From: Pseudozyma flocculosa PF-1
Taxonomy: Eukaryota; Basidiomycota; Ustilaginomycetes; Ustilaginales; Ustilaginaceae
Reading direction: 5' to 3'
NCBI RefSeq assembly: GCF_000417875.1
Contig: NW_006920869.1
Span: forward strand, 1,729,759-1,793,758
Length of the DNA: 64,000 bases
Shown: in pieces, positions 11,847-22,656 of the stretch
Layout of the letters: the number at the start of each line of letters is the position of its first letter
How positions within the stretch are numbered: the first letter of the stretch is position 1
Notes under the pieces: generated by a model
What the model was told of the DNA's origin: nothing
The model's database searches: none
What the model saw: the letters and a program-made list of their open reading frames with translations, nothing else
Position numbers and translations under genes: made by a program

Positions 11847-12377
11847 ATGTCTTTCTTCGGACTCGGAGGCGGCAACAACGGCGGCGCCAGCCCGCAGGCC
11901 GTCAGCAGCGCCCAGATCGAGGCGGCCACGGCAGAGGTGAGCGACATCGCCCCGGCTCGCACATCTTCCCTGGTCGGTGCCCGGCCAAACTGACACGCTA
12001 CCTTCTTCTCCCACGTTCACGTCTGGCCGTGCGCTGCACATCGACAGCTCGATATGATCACCGACGTCTTCAACCGCCTCGTCTCGTCGTGCCACGCAAA
12101 GTGCATCTCGACACGGTACGCCGAGCCCGACCTCAACAAGGGCGAGAGCGTCTGCATCGACCGGTACGTCCCCTTCGTCGTCCTCCTCGTCCCTTTTCCC
12201 CTTTGTCAAGCTGCCCAACTCACTCTCCTTGATGCGGTGTGTTCCGCGCCGGACCGATGCAGATGCGTATCCAAGTTCTTCTCGGTCAACGCCAAAGTGG
12301 GCGAACACATGCAGCAGATGGGCCAAGCAGCCCAAGGCGGCGGCGCACCTGCCGCCGGTGCCGGATCCTTCTTCTGA
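11847..12377 (+). CDS. TIM10: Mitochondrial intermembrane-space chaperone Tim10
   Basis: Three exons: 11847-11936, 12048-12163 and 12263-12377, joined across introns 11937-12047 and 12164-12262, give 106 residues. Tim10 partners Tim9 in a hexameric chaperone that carries hydrophobic precursors across the intermembrane space to the TIM22 and SAM complexes. The spliced protein starts MSFFGLGGG like yeast Tim10. It has the twin CX3C signature (CHAKC and CIDRC, 16 residues between them) needed for Mia40-dependent oxidation, then [10 protein letters not shown]. The second CX3C motif is created only by joining exons 2 and 3, strong evidence for that splice. The Ala/Gly-rich C-terminus is a little longer than in yeast (93 residues). 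It is convergent with PRP19. Confidence 0.95.
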
Positions 12378-12916
12378 GGCGAAACGACGACCTCGTCTTC
12401 AAAAACCAAATGCAATCCAGGATGAGCATCGCCGGGTCGATAAGAAGCGTGGGGGTATGGCTCCCGAGACGTTGTACACGCAATACGGATGACGAACAGC
12501 CAAAAATGAGAGAAGAAAGCGCGCGAATCCAACGCTGCGTCGAGATCACACCTAGCCTGTGCTCTGCGAGTCCACGTTGTGGCTCGTAGGGACAATGCTG
12601 CTCGCTTTCTGACTGCGGAAAACGGCAACGGTGCGAGGTGGGAGGATGAAGGCGGTTGGAGCTTTGTCAGGTAGAGCAGCGAGCAACAGCGCAGCCGTCT
12701 CGGGCAGGCCCGCTGCGCGTTCCAGACGCTGGGCAGTACGGCTTTGAGCCTCAGGCAGGTCCTGGGCCGTTCGAACAGGAGAGAGATCGACAGTGCAAGG
12801 CCACCTGTGCTCCGTTGAGCAGGAGGTGGCGTGTAGTTCGTGCAGATCGGGCGGAGGAATTGTTGTACAGGGAGGAAGCAGGCCAGAAAGGAGCGTCTCT
12901 TTTCACCGCGCCACCG
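12378..12916. other. Convergent 3' region between TIM10 and PRP19
   Basis: This 539-bp stretch should contain the 3' UTRs and polyadenylation sites of both convergent genes. No gene or notable repeat is seen. Confidence 0.5.
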
Positions 12917-14985
12917 CTACTCGTCGGCCTTGCCGAGGGCGCGCACCGTCCTGTCAAGGCCAGTGACGACGAGGCTTCCAGACCGGTTGTCCCACCTGGC
13001 GTCGGTGAGCTCGGCGGCGTTGCCGTCAAAAGTAAAGAGGGGCTTCCAGCTCTTGTTGGCAAACACCTTGACGTCCTTGCCGACGACGGCGAGGAACTGG
13101 AGCGAAGGGTCGAAGCGGACGCTCTGCACGCCCGCACCCTCGACGGGGATGGCGCCGGCGAGGTTGAGCTTGCGCAGATCCCACACCTCGACGACCTCGC
13201 TCGCCTCGCTGGAGGCGGCGAGCATGTAGCCGTTCTCGCTAAAGTGCAGCGAAGACACCCGCCCTTGCAGCTGGTTGCGGAAGGTCGTGACCTTGGCGCC
13301 CTGCTTGATGTCCCAGACCCGGATCGTGCCGTCGGCGGTACCCGTGGCTGCCAGCTGGCCGTCTGGGTGGAAGGCGAAGCTCTCATACTCGTAACCGCCC
13401 TTGGCCTCTTCCTCGCTCTCGGAACCGGCAGCGGGGGCGTCGACGACCAGCAGCGAGGAGCCGTCCTCGACCGAGTGGAGCGCCCAGGTGCCGTCGCGCG
13501 ATGCGGAGCCAAAGAACGAGCCGGATGGATGGATGTCGAGTCCCGTCACCTCGCCCTTGTGCGTCGACACGGTCTGCGAAAGCTTGTACGCTGCCGCCCT
13601 CGCGGAGGTCGAGCCCGACGGAGCCCAAACCTTGATCGTTTTGTCCTCGCTCGCGCTCAGCACGAATGCCGGCAGGGTTTGCGCCTCGCCGTCCGCAGCC
13701 GCCGCCTCAGCACCGATCGGCGGGTCGGCAGTGCCGGCGATGGCGACGCGCGTGACCTTCTTGGTGTGTCCCTTGAGCGTGGCGAGCACCTTGTTGGCCG
13801 TTCGGTCGTAGATCTGGACCTGCTTATCGTTGCCACCCGTGGCGATCAGGTTGCCGTCCGCCGAGACATCGAGGCAGGTGACGCCCGGCGGCTTGGTGCT
13901 GTGCATCGACGGGATGTTTTGCGTCTCGGCAAACGAGCCGATGTCGGCGGCGGTGGCGTAGCCCTCAGGCGCCTTGCGCTTTGACTTGGCCTTGCGCTGC
14001 GCCGACAGCCTCTGCGCTGTCGAGTCGATCGTCTCAATGACGCTCGCCGCAAGTCCGCCGTCCTTGGCGGCGGGCGCCTCCTCGGCCATTTCGACGTCCT
14101 GCGTCTGGCGCGAGCCTGACGCTGCCGCACCACCGGCACCGATGGTGGCCTGGATGTTGGCGAGCGCCTCCCTCGCCTGGTCGCGCTCGTTCATCAGCCG
14201 GGCAATCACGCGCGCGCTGGCGTCGTTGGCGTAGAGGGCGTGCGCGAGCTCCTGCCTCAGGTTGTCGTAGTGTTTCTTGAGCGTAAATGACTCCATGATG
14301 ATGGCGTCGTACTCATTCTGCAGGGTGGTGAGCAGCGACGGGATGGAGCTATGTGTTGGCGGCCGCGGAATGGCAGTCTTGGGGCCTGTTGTTGGCGGAG
14401 GGTTGGCAAGAGAATATCGGTCAGAGCTGCTGCGAACGCCAAGATGGCCTCCCAGTTTTCTCTAGGGTCCCGAGCGTTCCTCTCCCATCCTGCCAGGCAA
14501 GCGTCGGTCCGCGTGCGCCGCAGGCTACGTGGTCAGATCCAAAAGTGTAGTCAACGCCCTTTCGGGCTCATCAACAGCTTCTAGTTGATATGTAGTTTTT
14601 TTGAGCAACGGATATCATCATTTGTGCCTGCCGGCGAGCGGACATCCGCCTGCTGGTGAAAGGAGAGGAGGCGGCCAGTCGGGGCGGCGCTGGGGACAAA
14701 GAGACGGCGGCGACTCACTCGACTTGATCTCGATCAGATCGTCCAGCTGCAGCTCGTCGCCGGTGACAGGGTCCTTGCCGTTCTCGTTGATGTAGTTGGT
14801 GATGAGTCGCTGCTCGTAGATCAGGCCGCTCTTTTTCGAGACGACAGCGACCTTTGGCGGCTCGCCCGAGACTGTTGCGACGTGCAATGAGATCGATCGA
14901 GGGAGGGAGAAGAGGCATCATCAGCTTGGTCCGAAAAGTACCAGAGGCTCCGGGGGGTCCGATGAGACTCACTTGCGCAAAACAT
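12917..14985 (-). CDS. PRP19: Pre-mRNA-processing factor 19, U-box E3 ubiquitin ligase
   Basis: Three exons on the minus strand: 14985-14973 (13 nt), 14871-14719 and 14385-12917; introns 14872-14972 and 14386-14718. The product is 544 residues. Prp19 is the tetrameric core of the NineTeen complex, needed for spliceosome activation and for ubiquitin signalling in splicing and repair. Seen: the U-box reads MFCAISGEPPK and later ENGKDPVTGDEL (residues 1 to about 58), followed by PRPPTHSSIPSLL and the coiled-coil tetramerisation helix (about 70-135). A seven-bladed WD40 domain with repeated IRVWD/VEVWD-type strands runs from about 225 to the end. The first exon supplies only MFCA plus one base; it is accepted because it restores the invariant N-terminus exactly. 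An Ala/Lys-rich linker (about 150-200) makes the protein slightly longer than usual (about 500). Confidence 0.95.
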
Positions 14986-15564
14986 GGCGGCGGGCTAGAC
15001 GACGGGGCGAGGTCCGATCCGGGTGGGGCAGAGTCTAGGGATACAGTGTCGAGAGCCAGGAGAGCGAGGGATCGATGCGTGCTCCGAGCGGGACTGATGT
15101 GCTGGCGAAGGAGGGAGAGAGCAGAGCGAAGGAACGGGACGAGCGCCGGGTATCTGGAACAGGATGGAGGACGATGGTGGTGGGGTGCAGGCAGCGATGG
15201 GCGCAAAGGGGAGAAAACGCGAAGTGAGCTCCCTTGTCTGGCTGCCGCCAGCCCTCTTCTCTGGCTTCCTAGCCAGGGAGGCTGCCTGCTGGCCTGCCAG
15301 CCGAGCGATCACCGTCGCGACCTTCGCTCCAGCTCCACAAAACGCGCTTGCCCGTTTTTCTTCTCGCACGAGAACGTCAGGCCAAGGCTTGCCTCCGCTC
15401 CGCTCGGCGTGGCCCTCTTGGCTCGACCGTACATCGTCCACGCACCGCCGACGTGGCACTTTCAGCGGAGCAGGAGACTGCGAAAGGGTATGAATTGGCC
15501 AAACGGCTGTTGTACAAACGGAAAGGGTCTCGACTGGACGTGCGCTCTTTCGCGGACGACCGAC
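14986..15564. other. PRP19 promoter and zinc-finger gene 3' region
   Basis: A 579-bp tandem intergenic region on the minus strand, holding the PRP19 upstream region and the 3' UTR of the neighbouring zinc-finger gene. No gene recognised. Confidence 0.45.
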
Positions 15565-17868
15565 CTATGGAGGTGACAGCTGGCCCGAGCCGCCCTGTGC
15601 CTCGGGCCCTTGCTGCCGGCGCTCGATCTGCAGCTTGTGCAGCCATCCCCGGATCTCGCGGTCCTCCAGCTCCAGCCCGTGGCTCGCCTTGAGGTGCCTG
15701 CGAAGGTCGTAGATTCGTCCGAAACGGTGAGAGCAGGCTGGCATGTCCAGGTCGGCCTCAGTCGCCGCCGCCTCTGCCGCCGTCACTGTCGTGTCCGACT
15801 GAGGGTCTCGTTCGGCGTCGTCTGTGGATTCGTCTCGGTCGTCGGCCTGAAGAGCCTCGACGATCGACTGCCATGGGCACGGGAAGATGCGGTTGCGAGT
15901 GGCCCTTCGGCGCTTGCCCTGCCTCTCCCCCGAGGCTACCGAACCGCTGGAGCCGTATGCGTCGACGCTCGAGGCAGTTGCGTGGCTCTGATCCAGGTAT
16001 CCGCTGCCCGTCAGCAGGTCCAGCAGTCGGGACTTGAGCGCGCTGTCGGAGCGCTGCGGGTGCTGGTGCGAGTCGCGCGAATGGTCCCTCTCTGCGTCTG
16101 CTTCGGGCACCGCTCCGCCCTCACGTCGGAAGTAGTCGTCGTCGACTTCGTCGTCGTCGTTGGCATTGCCAGCGTCGGCGCCGGCATTGCCAGCGTCGGC
16201 GCCGGTTTGGACGTCATCTTCGCCGTACTCACTATCCTCGACATCGGTGGAGGGCTCTTCTCCAGAGGCTGCAGGCCGCGACTGCTCCTCGGCAGATGCG
16301 CTGCCTGGGCGCGAGACTTCGTCCTGCGGCGGATCCCGCGGCACGCCGCCGAGACCGCCCTGGTGTCTGTCCAGCTGCGCACCTCGGAGGGCGGCCAGGG
16401 GCCCCATCGAGGAGCAGACTCGACGGTGCCTCGCGACGAGATGCTTGTGCGCAAACTTCTTGCGGCATCCGGGGCATTCGAACGGGCGCTCCCCGAGATG
16501 CTGTGTGCGGATGTGGATCGAGAGTCCAGATTTGCGGGTGTAGGTCCGGCCACAGCCGTTCCAGCTGCAGGCGAACGTCGCGCGTCCATCGGCCGCAGGC
16601 GAGATGGCACCACCTCTGGCGTCCTGCCGCGATCCGATCGAGGCGGATCTAGCAGAGCGGCACGACTCCGGCGTCGATAGGCGCGACGACGACCTTCGAG
16701 GCCGTTTCCTGCTAAGATCCGAGGCAAGGGCTTCCAGATCGTGGGTCTCAGTCGATGCCGGCAGCAGCGACCGGCTCGAGGAACGCCCTTCGCCATCCAG
16801 AGGTCGCCACTCGTCCCCATCGCTCTCGGAGCTGCTGTTGTCTTCGTCGTCGTCGAGACCATCGTCATCGTCGCTGAGGAGTGCGGTGGAGGAGCCACCC
16901 AGCGGAGAGTTCTGCAGCTGGACCTCGGCTTCGAGGTTGGCCATCCTCTTTTCGTGCCTCGAGTAGTGCGCACGGAGGTTGTCCTGGCGGACGAACGACT
17001 TGCCGCAGCCGGGCCATGGGCATGTCGGGGGATGGAACTGCCTCATGTGTTCCTGCAGCGCTGACCAGTTGGGGAACACGTAGACATTGCCGTGGCTGCC
17101 ATCGCTGCTCGCCGATCTTTGGGCGCTCGGACCATGGGACCCCTGACTGCTCTCGTCCTGGGGCTTGGCGTGTGCCATGTAGCACGTGTAGCGCCCCTGC
17201 TCATGCGTCTTGAAGTGCGAGCGCCGCTTGGCATTGGTCGCGAAACGCATCGAGCAGCCCGGATGAGAGCAAGGGAAGGGTAGGAGGGTCATCTGCGCCA
17301 GGTCCTCGTCCGCGGGCCCTTGGCCGCCCCCGGAGGTCAAGGCATCGGCCAGGGCCATGTCGCTGTGAGCCTGACGGATATGCGCACGAAGAACCTTGCG
17401 CTTGTGGAACGTCTCTGTGCAGCCGGGCTCGGTGCAGCGGTACTCCGTGAGCCCGTCGAGGGATGCCGTGTCGGGCGAGGCGGCCGACTGCGGTGAGGCA
17501 GCTTCGGCTGCAGGCAGACGGAAGGTCCTGGTGCCGATCCTGACCGTCTCGTCGCGGTGGACGGCCTGGACGTGGTTCTTGAGATGGCTCGAGGTCCAAA
17601 AGGCCATGTCGCAGCCGGGTTCGGTGCAACGGAAGTTGCGCTGGCTGTCGTCCTGGTGGCGGCGCTGGTGGACCTTGAGGTGCTCGCTGCGCTTGTAGCT
17701 GGCATCGCAGCCCGGGTGCTGGCATACAAACGGGCGTTCATCGCTGTGGGAGCGCAGATGGCGATCGAGCTTGGCCGCCTTGGGGAAGGCGGCGTGGCAG
17801 CCGGGATGGGTGCATCGAAAGGGTCGGTCGCTGGAAGCCGCCGACGCAGGCGAGGCGGCCGAAGACAT
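15565..17868 (-). CDS. TFIIIA-like C2H2 zinc-finger protein
   Basis: Single exon, 767 residues, start in CCCATGT context. Consecutive C2H2 fingers are seen at about 17-41, 47-71, 79-104, 143-168, 198-222, 281-305, 431-457 and 463-485 (the last C2HC). A degenerate one lies at about 228-279, and a C-terminal one (about 706-730) ends RRHLKASHG. Most fingers have the CxxPGC form typical of TFIIIA. TFIIIA binds the internal control region of 5S rRNA genes and recruits TFIIIC for RNA polymerase III. Finger number, spacing and the last fingers' sequence fit a fungal TFIIIA better than a generic activator, but orthology was not tested. Unusual are an acidic Ser-rich insertion (about 320-430), a long disordered block (about 490-700) and a perfect 21-bp tandem duplication at 16164-16205. 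It is about twice the length of yeast TFIIIA (429). Confidence 0.78.
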   Translation of the reverse strand: MSSAASPASAASSDRPFRCTHPGCHAAFPKAAKLDRHLRSHSDERPFVCQHPGCDASYKRSEHLKVHQRRHQDDSQRNFRCTEPGCDMAFWTSSHLKNHVQAVHRDETVRIGTRTFRLPAAEAASPQSAASPDTASLDGLTEYRCTEPGCTETFHKRKVLRAHIRQAHSDMALADALTSGGGQGPADEDLAQMTLLPFPCSHPGCSMRFATNAKRRSHFKTHEQGRYTCYMAHAKPQDESSQGSHGPSAQRSASSDGSHGNVYVFPNWSALQEHMRQFHPPTCPWPGCGKSFVRQDNLRAHYSRHEKRMANLEAEVQLQNSPLGGSSTALLSDDDDGLDDDEDNSSSESDGDEWRPLDGEGRSSSRSLLPASTETHDLEALASDLSRKRPRRSSSRLSTPESCRSARSASIGSRQDARGGAISPAADGRATFACSWNGCGRTYTRKSGLSIHIRTQHLGERPFECPGCRKKFAHKHLVARHRRVCSSMGPLAALRGAQLDRHQGGLGGVPRDPPQDEVSRPGSASAEEQSRPAASGEEPSTDVEDSEYGEDDVQTGADAGNAGADAGNANDDDEVDDDYFRREGGAVPEADAERDHSRDSHQHPQRSDSALKSRLLDLLTGSGYLDQSHATASSVDAYGSSGSVASGERQGKRRRATRNRIFPCPWQSIVEALQADDRDESTDDAERDPQSDTTVTAAEAAATEADLDMPACSHRFGRIYDLRRHLKASHGLELEDREIRGWLHKLQIERRQQGPEAQGGSGQLSPP
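16164..16205 (-). repeat. Perfect 21-bp tandem duplication in coding DNA
   Basis: Two adjacent identical 21-bp units encode a duplicated seven-residue Ala/Gly/Asp/Asn block in the disordered part of the zinc-finger protein. The unit is in frame and looks recent because the copies are identical. Confidence 0.9.
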
Positions 17869-18788
17869 GGGCGTTCGTGATTGCGGGGTGCGTCGTCATG
17901 AAGGCGCTCGGAGCACCATCACGGGTGGCAGCTGGCAGCAAGGCGACGAGGGGAGGTTCGGCTGGAGACAAGGGCCGTAAGGGCGAGCCACACGACGCTT
18001 GCGCGCGCTCACTGGCACCGTTGGAAGCCGATAGCGGTGGTGGCTGGTGGTGGTGGTTGCGAGGCCGCCTCGAAACAGCTGGATTTTTTCTTTTGCAGGT
18101 CGCAGCGGACCGCCGGCCCGGGGTGGAGGGCAGGCTGGGCTGGTTGGCATGCCTTGCTTGGCAGGGTCGCGCTCACCCTTCTGAGCTCAGGCTTGGGCTC
18201 AGGCTCTAGGGAAGTTTCGAGTTTTCGGAATGCTCAAAATTCCCCCATAACGTTAGGTCTCGAAATTGACGCGCTGGCAATTTTCCAAAGCGGCGCTCCT
18301 CTTTTTGCCAGGGTCGACCTTTTTGTATCTGCTGCCCCAGCGGGCGCTGGACCTCGAGGGGTCTCTGGCAGGAAGTGGGCTGCTCATCGGCGACCTGCTC
18401 TCGAAAAATCCAAATCGTCTCATCCAAATATTTCCCCACGATCTGCAATCGAAATCATCAGCCCTGCAGGGGGCACGGGGCCAAGAATCCTCCCGAATTT
18501 TCAAGCTTCGAAAAATCGAAGACTCCGGATACTCGGCACAAAATCAGGGTTCCCTGCGTCTGGCTCAGGCCTCATCCCTCACCGCCAACCGGCCAGCGCT
18601 CGATCGTGTCCGCTCGCACCACAGGCGCAGTCAGGGGCAGAGTCTGCCAGCCCACACACATCACTCGACTCGACAGGATCGCGAGGTATGTGGTTATGTC
18701 ATGACGAAAGGTTCGCGAGGCAAAAACGAGTGCGCGCTCGGGGGACGACGACGATACAGGCGGGAAAGGGGGCGGCTGCAGAGCGCAG
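17869..18788. other. Intergenic, with an AT-richer segment at about 18200-18560
   Basis: Upstream region of the TFIIIA-like gene and 3' side of the GT31 gene. About 360 bp in the middle is visibly less GC-rich than the rest of the window and repeats short words such as CGAAAAATC (near 18402 and 18507). No coding frame, terminal inverted repeats or long terminal repeats were recognised. Confidence 0.45.
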
Positions 18789-21700
18789 TCAGGGCGTTGC
18801 TCGGAAAGCATCCTCGTCCGCTTGAGTCGGAGGCTGTGCCGCTGCCGGCTGCGATGGTGGCGGTGGCGGTGGTGGTGGTGGAGGGACGACGCCTCCCTGC
18901 TTCGGTGCGGGCGAGCGCGGCTTGGTGAAGCTGCCCACCCGTGCCGCCTGGCCCTGGGCCTGGGCTGCGTTGGCCTGGGCCTGCAACCGTGCCTGTTGGA
19001 GGTAGGCCATCTCGACGTCGGGCCGCGGCTGCGACCGGCCGTCGTAGACGTAGCCATCCTCGTGGCGCACCAGCGGGCTGCCGTACATCCTCCACTCGGT
19101 ACCGCTGCCTCCCGCGCCGTCCGGCCACGACTTGCTCCGCCCGCACAGCGCGAGCGCCGTCTCGTAGAACCACTCGCTCTTTTTGAGAAAGTGCACCACC
19201 ACGGTACCGCCGTACCGCCGGCCCAGGTACCGCTTGGCCCGCAGCGCCTCTGCCTCGCCGTTGCCGTCTCGGTGCGACGGCAGCGGCATCAGGCGGGGCT
19301 GGGCCGAGCGAATCGCGTGCGCCCGTTTGCGCTCCCGCGGATCAGCGCCGTACAGCGACGGCAGGTCGCCCAGGCTAGGCAGCGCAGCCAGCTTCGGCAG
19401 CAAGCCCCCGTCGCGAGCCTGCAGAGGTTGGGCAGCCGGCCGGCCGTCCGAGCCAAGGGCAGCGGCGAATCGCCTCTCCTCGAGCGTCGATCCTTCCGAG
19501 CGCGCCAAGAGGCCGNNNNNNNNNNNNNNNNNNNNCCGGAGCGAGTTCGGCGGATGGCGAGCCCCGTCTCTGCGTCGAAGTGCACCTCGTCGGCCAGGGC
19601 GGCGTGGGTGGCCACGTTGAGCGCCATTGGCGATCTGAGCCGGTCGTCGCTGGCCTCGTAGACGATCTGCTCGCGCGGCACCCACACCTGCGTGTCGTTG
19701 CCCTCCTCGCCGCGCACCCAGGTGCCGGACCACCTTCCGCCGCCCTCGACCAGCGCCTCGACCTCTTCCTCGATGGTCAGGTCGCCCCGCGGCTCCGTGT
19801 AGGCCTGGTGCCACCGCCTCACCGTCGAGAAGCTCTTGGACCGGTGCTCGCCGCCGCGGCGAGCAATTTCCTGGTCGGTCAGGCCCCGACGGCCTTCCAT
19901 CTTGATCTTCTCGACGTGATCCGGGAAGAGGAAGCCGTGCGAGTAGGCGGTGCCCGCCTTGGGATGGTCGTAGATCCAGCAATGCTCCGACACCCAATTG
20001 ATGGCGGCCCGGTTGGGATGGAGATTGATCCACTGCGCCACCTTCTTGTCCTCCTTGCCCTTCGTGTAGTGCAGCACGTTTTCCGAGGTGGCGACGTACT
20101 GCACCAGGTCGCTCGACAGCGCGTAGCACTCGCCGCCCATGAACCAGTTGCGGATCAGGTAGCCCCAGTAGGTCATTTGGCGCGGCGAGACGCGCAGGTG
20201 GCGCTCGAGCTCCTCGAGGACGATGAAGGCGTCGTCGTCGGCCTTGACGACGTAGTCGGCCTTCTTCCACGCCACCTCGTACCGCTCCTCGCTCTCGCCG
20301 CTGCCACGCGCCACCTCGTGCGTCTGCCCGAAGCTGCCGCCACCAACACCGCCGCTGCCGCCGCCGCCAAACTGCTCCACATTCGACTGCCACAGCTGCG
20401 CCTGCTGGCCGCCGACGGGACGCAGGAAGGGCACTGTGGCGTTGTCGGCGGCCCACTTGAAGAATGCGTGGGTCTTGCCCCGGTTCATGTTTTCCTCCAT
20501 GTCGAGGATGACGAGGTCGTTGAAGACCTCCATCTCGAGCGCCACCCTCCGCGCGTGCGCCTTGCGCGGCCGCCCGATGATGAAGCGGACCTGGATGTTG
20601 CCGAGGGGCGCGCCCGTCTGCGGATCGACGGGCACCGTGTGGGCGGCGTAGGTGCTGCGGATCAGGTGGCGGCGCTCGTAGGAGCTGTCGACGCTGAAGA
20701 TGCCGACAAAGACATCGACGGGGGCGAGCGCGTCCGCGTACGCGTGCGGGAACGGCGGCTGCTGCTGGCAATAGGTGCGCCAGGGCAGCGGCTCCTTGTC
20801 CGGGTTGAGGATGTAGATGATGAGCTTTGTGACCGACGTGACAAAGCTGGCGATCAGCACCAGGGCGACCAGGATCGTGACCGGATGGATGGGCCCAAAG
20901 AAGGTGCGGAAGAGCTTGCTGAGGAACGAGGCCATCATGCGCAGCGGGTGGGTCAGCGCCGCGTTGGGCCGCCGCCGCAACCTGGGCGCCGAGCCGCCGG
21001 CGTTGAGCAGCCAGCCCCGATCCGAGCCCGCGCCCGCGCCAGCGCCGCTGCGAGGCTTGACCCACTTGCCCTTCTTCGAGTTGCGCGCCCTTGCCGTCGT
21101 CGGACCGTGGCCGTTGGAGGCCGAGGCGCCCCAGAAGCCCTCTCCCGCCCAGCCCTTTCCCAGGGCGCCCAGCACGCTCGGCTTCGCCTTCGGAGTCTCG
21201 GAGCCTCGGCCGTGCTTGAGCGTAGTTTGCTCGTCGTACTCGGACCCTTCGCTCTCGGTCGCCTCGCTCGTCAGCGCGCCGGCGGCTCGGTCGTCGAGGT
21301 TGACGCCAATCAGCGGCGTCGGTGTCCGCGAGGTGAGCTGAGAGGCGGCGTTGAGGTAGGCTTCGCCTTCTGTCGATGCAGACGACGAGTAGCCCCCGCC
21401 GGCTAGTGGACCCGCCGGCATCGTCGCCCGGACAGTGTGAGCCGCGCCATTGCTGTAGGTCGCCGGGCCAGCCACGCTCTGGGCGTCGGCGAGCGAGGCG
21501 GCGTCGGGATCGCTCGTGCCGGGCTCATGGCGACCCGAGCGTGGAATCCGAGGAGCTGCGGTGGAGCCCGTGCCATCAGGCCACCAGCGATTTCGTCCGA
21601 GCCCGGAGCCACTGGCGCGACCAGCCTCGGCATTGTGCAGACGTCGAGCTGTAGGCGACATTTCCTCTGCTGTGGCGACGCCGTGACCGAGGTCGACCGT

Positions 21701-21943
21701 CAGCGCTCCGCCGCGGCCCTGATGACTGGAGGATCCAGCATCGGAGCCGCCGTTCGCGAAGAAGCTCGGCGGCTCGAAGGAAGGGGTGCGAGCATAGGGC
21801 TGTCGCTGGTTGGTGGTGGTGGATCGGAGGTGAGAGGGAGACTCGAGCGAGGAGCTCGAGGGTGAGGGCGGGTTGGTACTCTGCGAGGACCTGTTCCGGG
21901 CGTGGACGCTCCCTTTGCCGGGCGACGCCGGATGACCGTCCAT
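18789..21943 (-). CDS. GT31-type glycosyltransferase, type II membrane protein (interrupted by assembly gap)
   Basis: The start at 21943 (MDGHPASPGK) is the first plausible Met. A Ser/Pro-rich cytosolic tail of about 335 residues precedes a single membrane anchor (about 355-378), the layout of a Golgi type II enzyme. The lumenal domain shows GT31 (beta-1,3-galactosyl- or GlcNAc-transferase-like) features: VFVGIFSV, the ERRHLIRSTY block (423-431), EVFNDLVILDMEEN, then YVVKADDDAF with the metal-binding DDD at 569-571. Later YWGYLIRNWF and a histidine-containing EHCWIYDHPK segment follow. A Gly-rich insertion (about 505-555) precedes DDD. At residue about 802 a 20-N gap separates two frames; the minus frame after it continues for about 240 residues to a Pro-rich C-terminus ending at 18789. 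The frame change is best read as wrong gap length, not a real frameshift. Acceptor and linkage are unknown. Confidence 0.82.
19516..19535. other. Assembly gap (20 N) inside the GT31 coding region
   Basis: Coding frames on either side differ, so the gap length is not a true count. The surrounding protein remains continuous in character (Arg-rich, then GLLARSEGS). Confidence 0.95.
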
Positions 21944-22317
21944 CTTGCAGCGCCCTCGTTGTCGCGGTGAGCCGGACAGAGGGGCGATGGACGGATCCGC
22001 GGTCGGCCCGAGTGTTGAGCAACGTGGGCGTCGGGGAAGAGGACGGGCCGTACTTTGGATGCAGAGAGGCCAGGTCTCACGCTTCAAAGGAGACGAAGCA
22101 TGGAGACAGGTCGGTCCGGCGTGGCGAGAGCGGCGGACAGGGCGGAGGATGTATCTGAGGAAAGCAGGGATGCGGGCGCTACGGGTGCGAAGCCTTGTCC
22201 TGGTCCCGAGGGCGAGAGGGAATGCCACCGGGTTGCTCGTCGGGCTGATGCGGGCGAACAGTCCATCCGAGGCCGAAGCCAGCGGGTTGGGGATCCGATC
22301 GTGGTCGAGGCTGGAGA

Positions 22318-22359
22318 TGGTGGTGGTGGTGGTGGTGGTGGTGGTGGTGGTGGTGGTGG
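22318..22359 (+). repeat. (TGG)14 microsatellite
   Basis: A perfect trinucleotide run, (CCA)14 on the strand of the GT31 gene, about 375 bp before its start; it probably lies in the promoter or 5' UTR. Confidence 0.92.
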
Positions 22360-22617
22360 CTGCGACGCGCTGTCGGATGTCGCTTGCAGTCTGCGCCAGT
22401 CCAGATTCCAGGGCGATGGTTGAGGTCGGCCTGTGATGGGGCGTCCGACGTTGACCTCGAGCGATGCAGTGGTTGCGAGCAGGCGATCGAGCAGACGAGC
22501 AAGCAAGCAGGCAGGCAAGCGGGTAGGTGAGGTTGGATGGATGGATGGTGGCGGTGGAGCCCATGAACCTTCTGGAGGGAGCGCTCGCTCGCTTGGTTGC
22601 TGCTCTGGCCCAGGTGG

Positions 22618-22656
22618 CAGCAGCAGCAGCAGCAGCAGCGTGCGTGCGTGCGTGCG
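22618..22656 (+). repeat. (CAG)7 followed by (CGTG)4 compound repeat
   Basis: Seven CAG units run directly into about four CGTG units in non-coding DNA. Confidence 0.9.

Noticed and set aside
14618..14887. Start of PRP19 at the Met of MHVATVSGEPPK
   Set aside because: The 13-nt upstream exon gives the invariant MFCAISGEPP sequence and a proper GTGAGT/CAG intron.
19580..21406. 608-codon plus-strand open frame opposite the GT31 gene
   Set aside because: No domain, and the minus strand carries the GT31 motifs.
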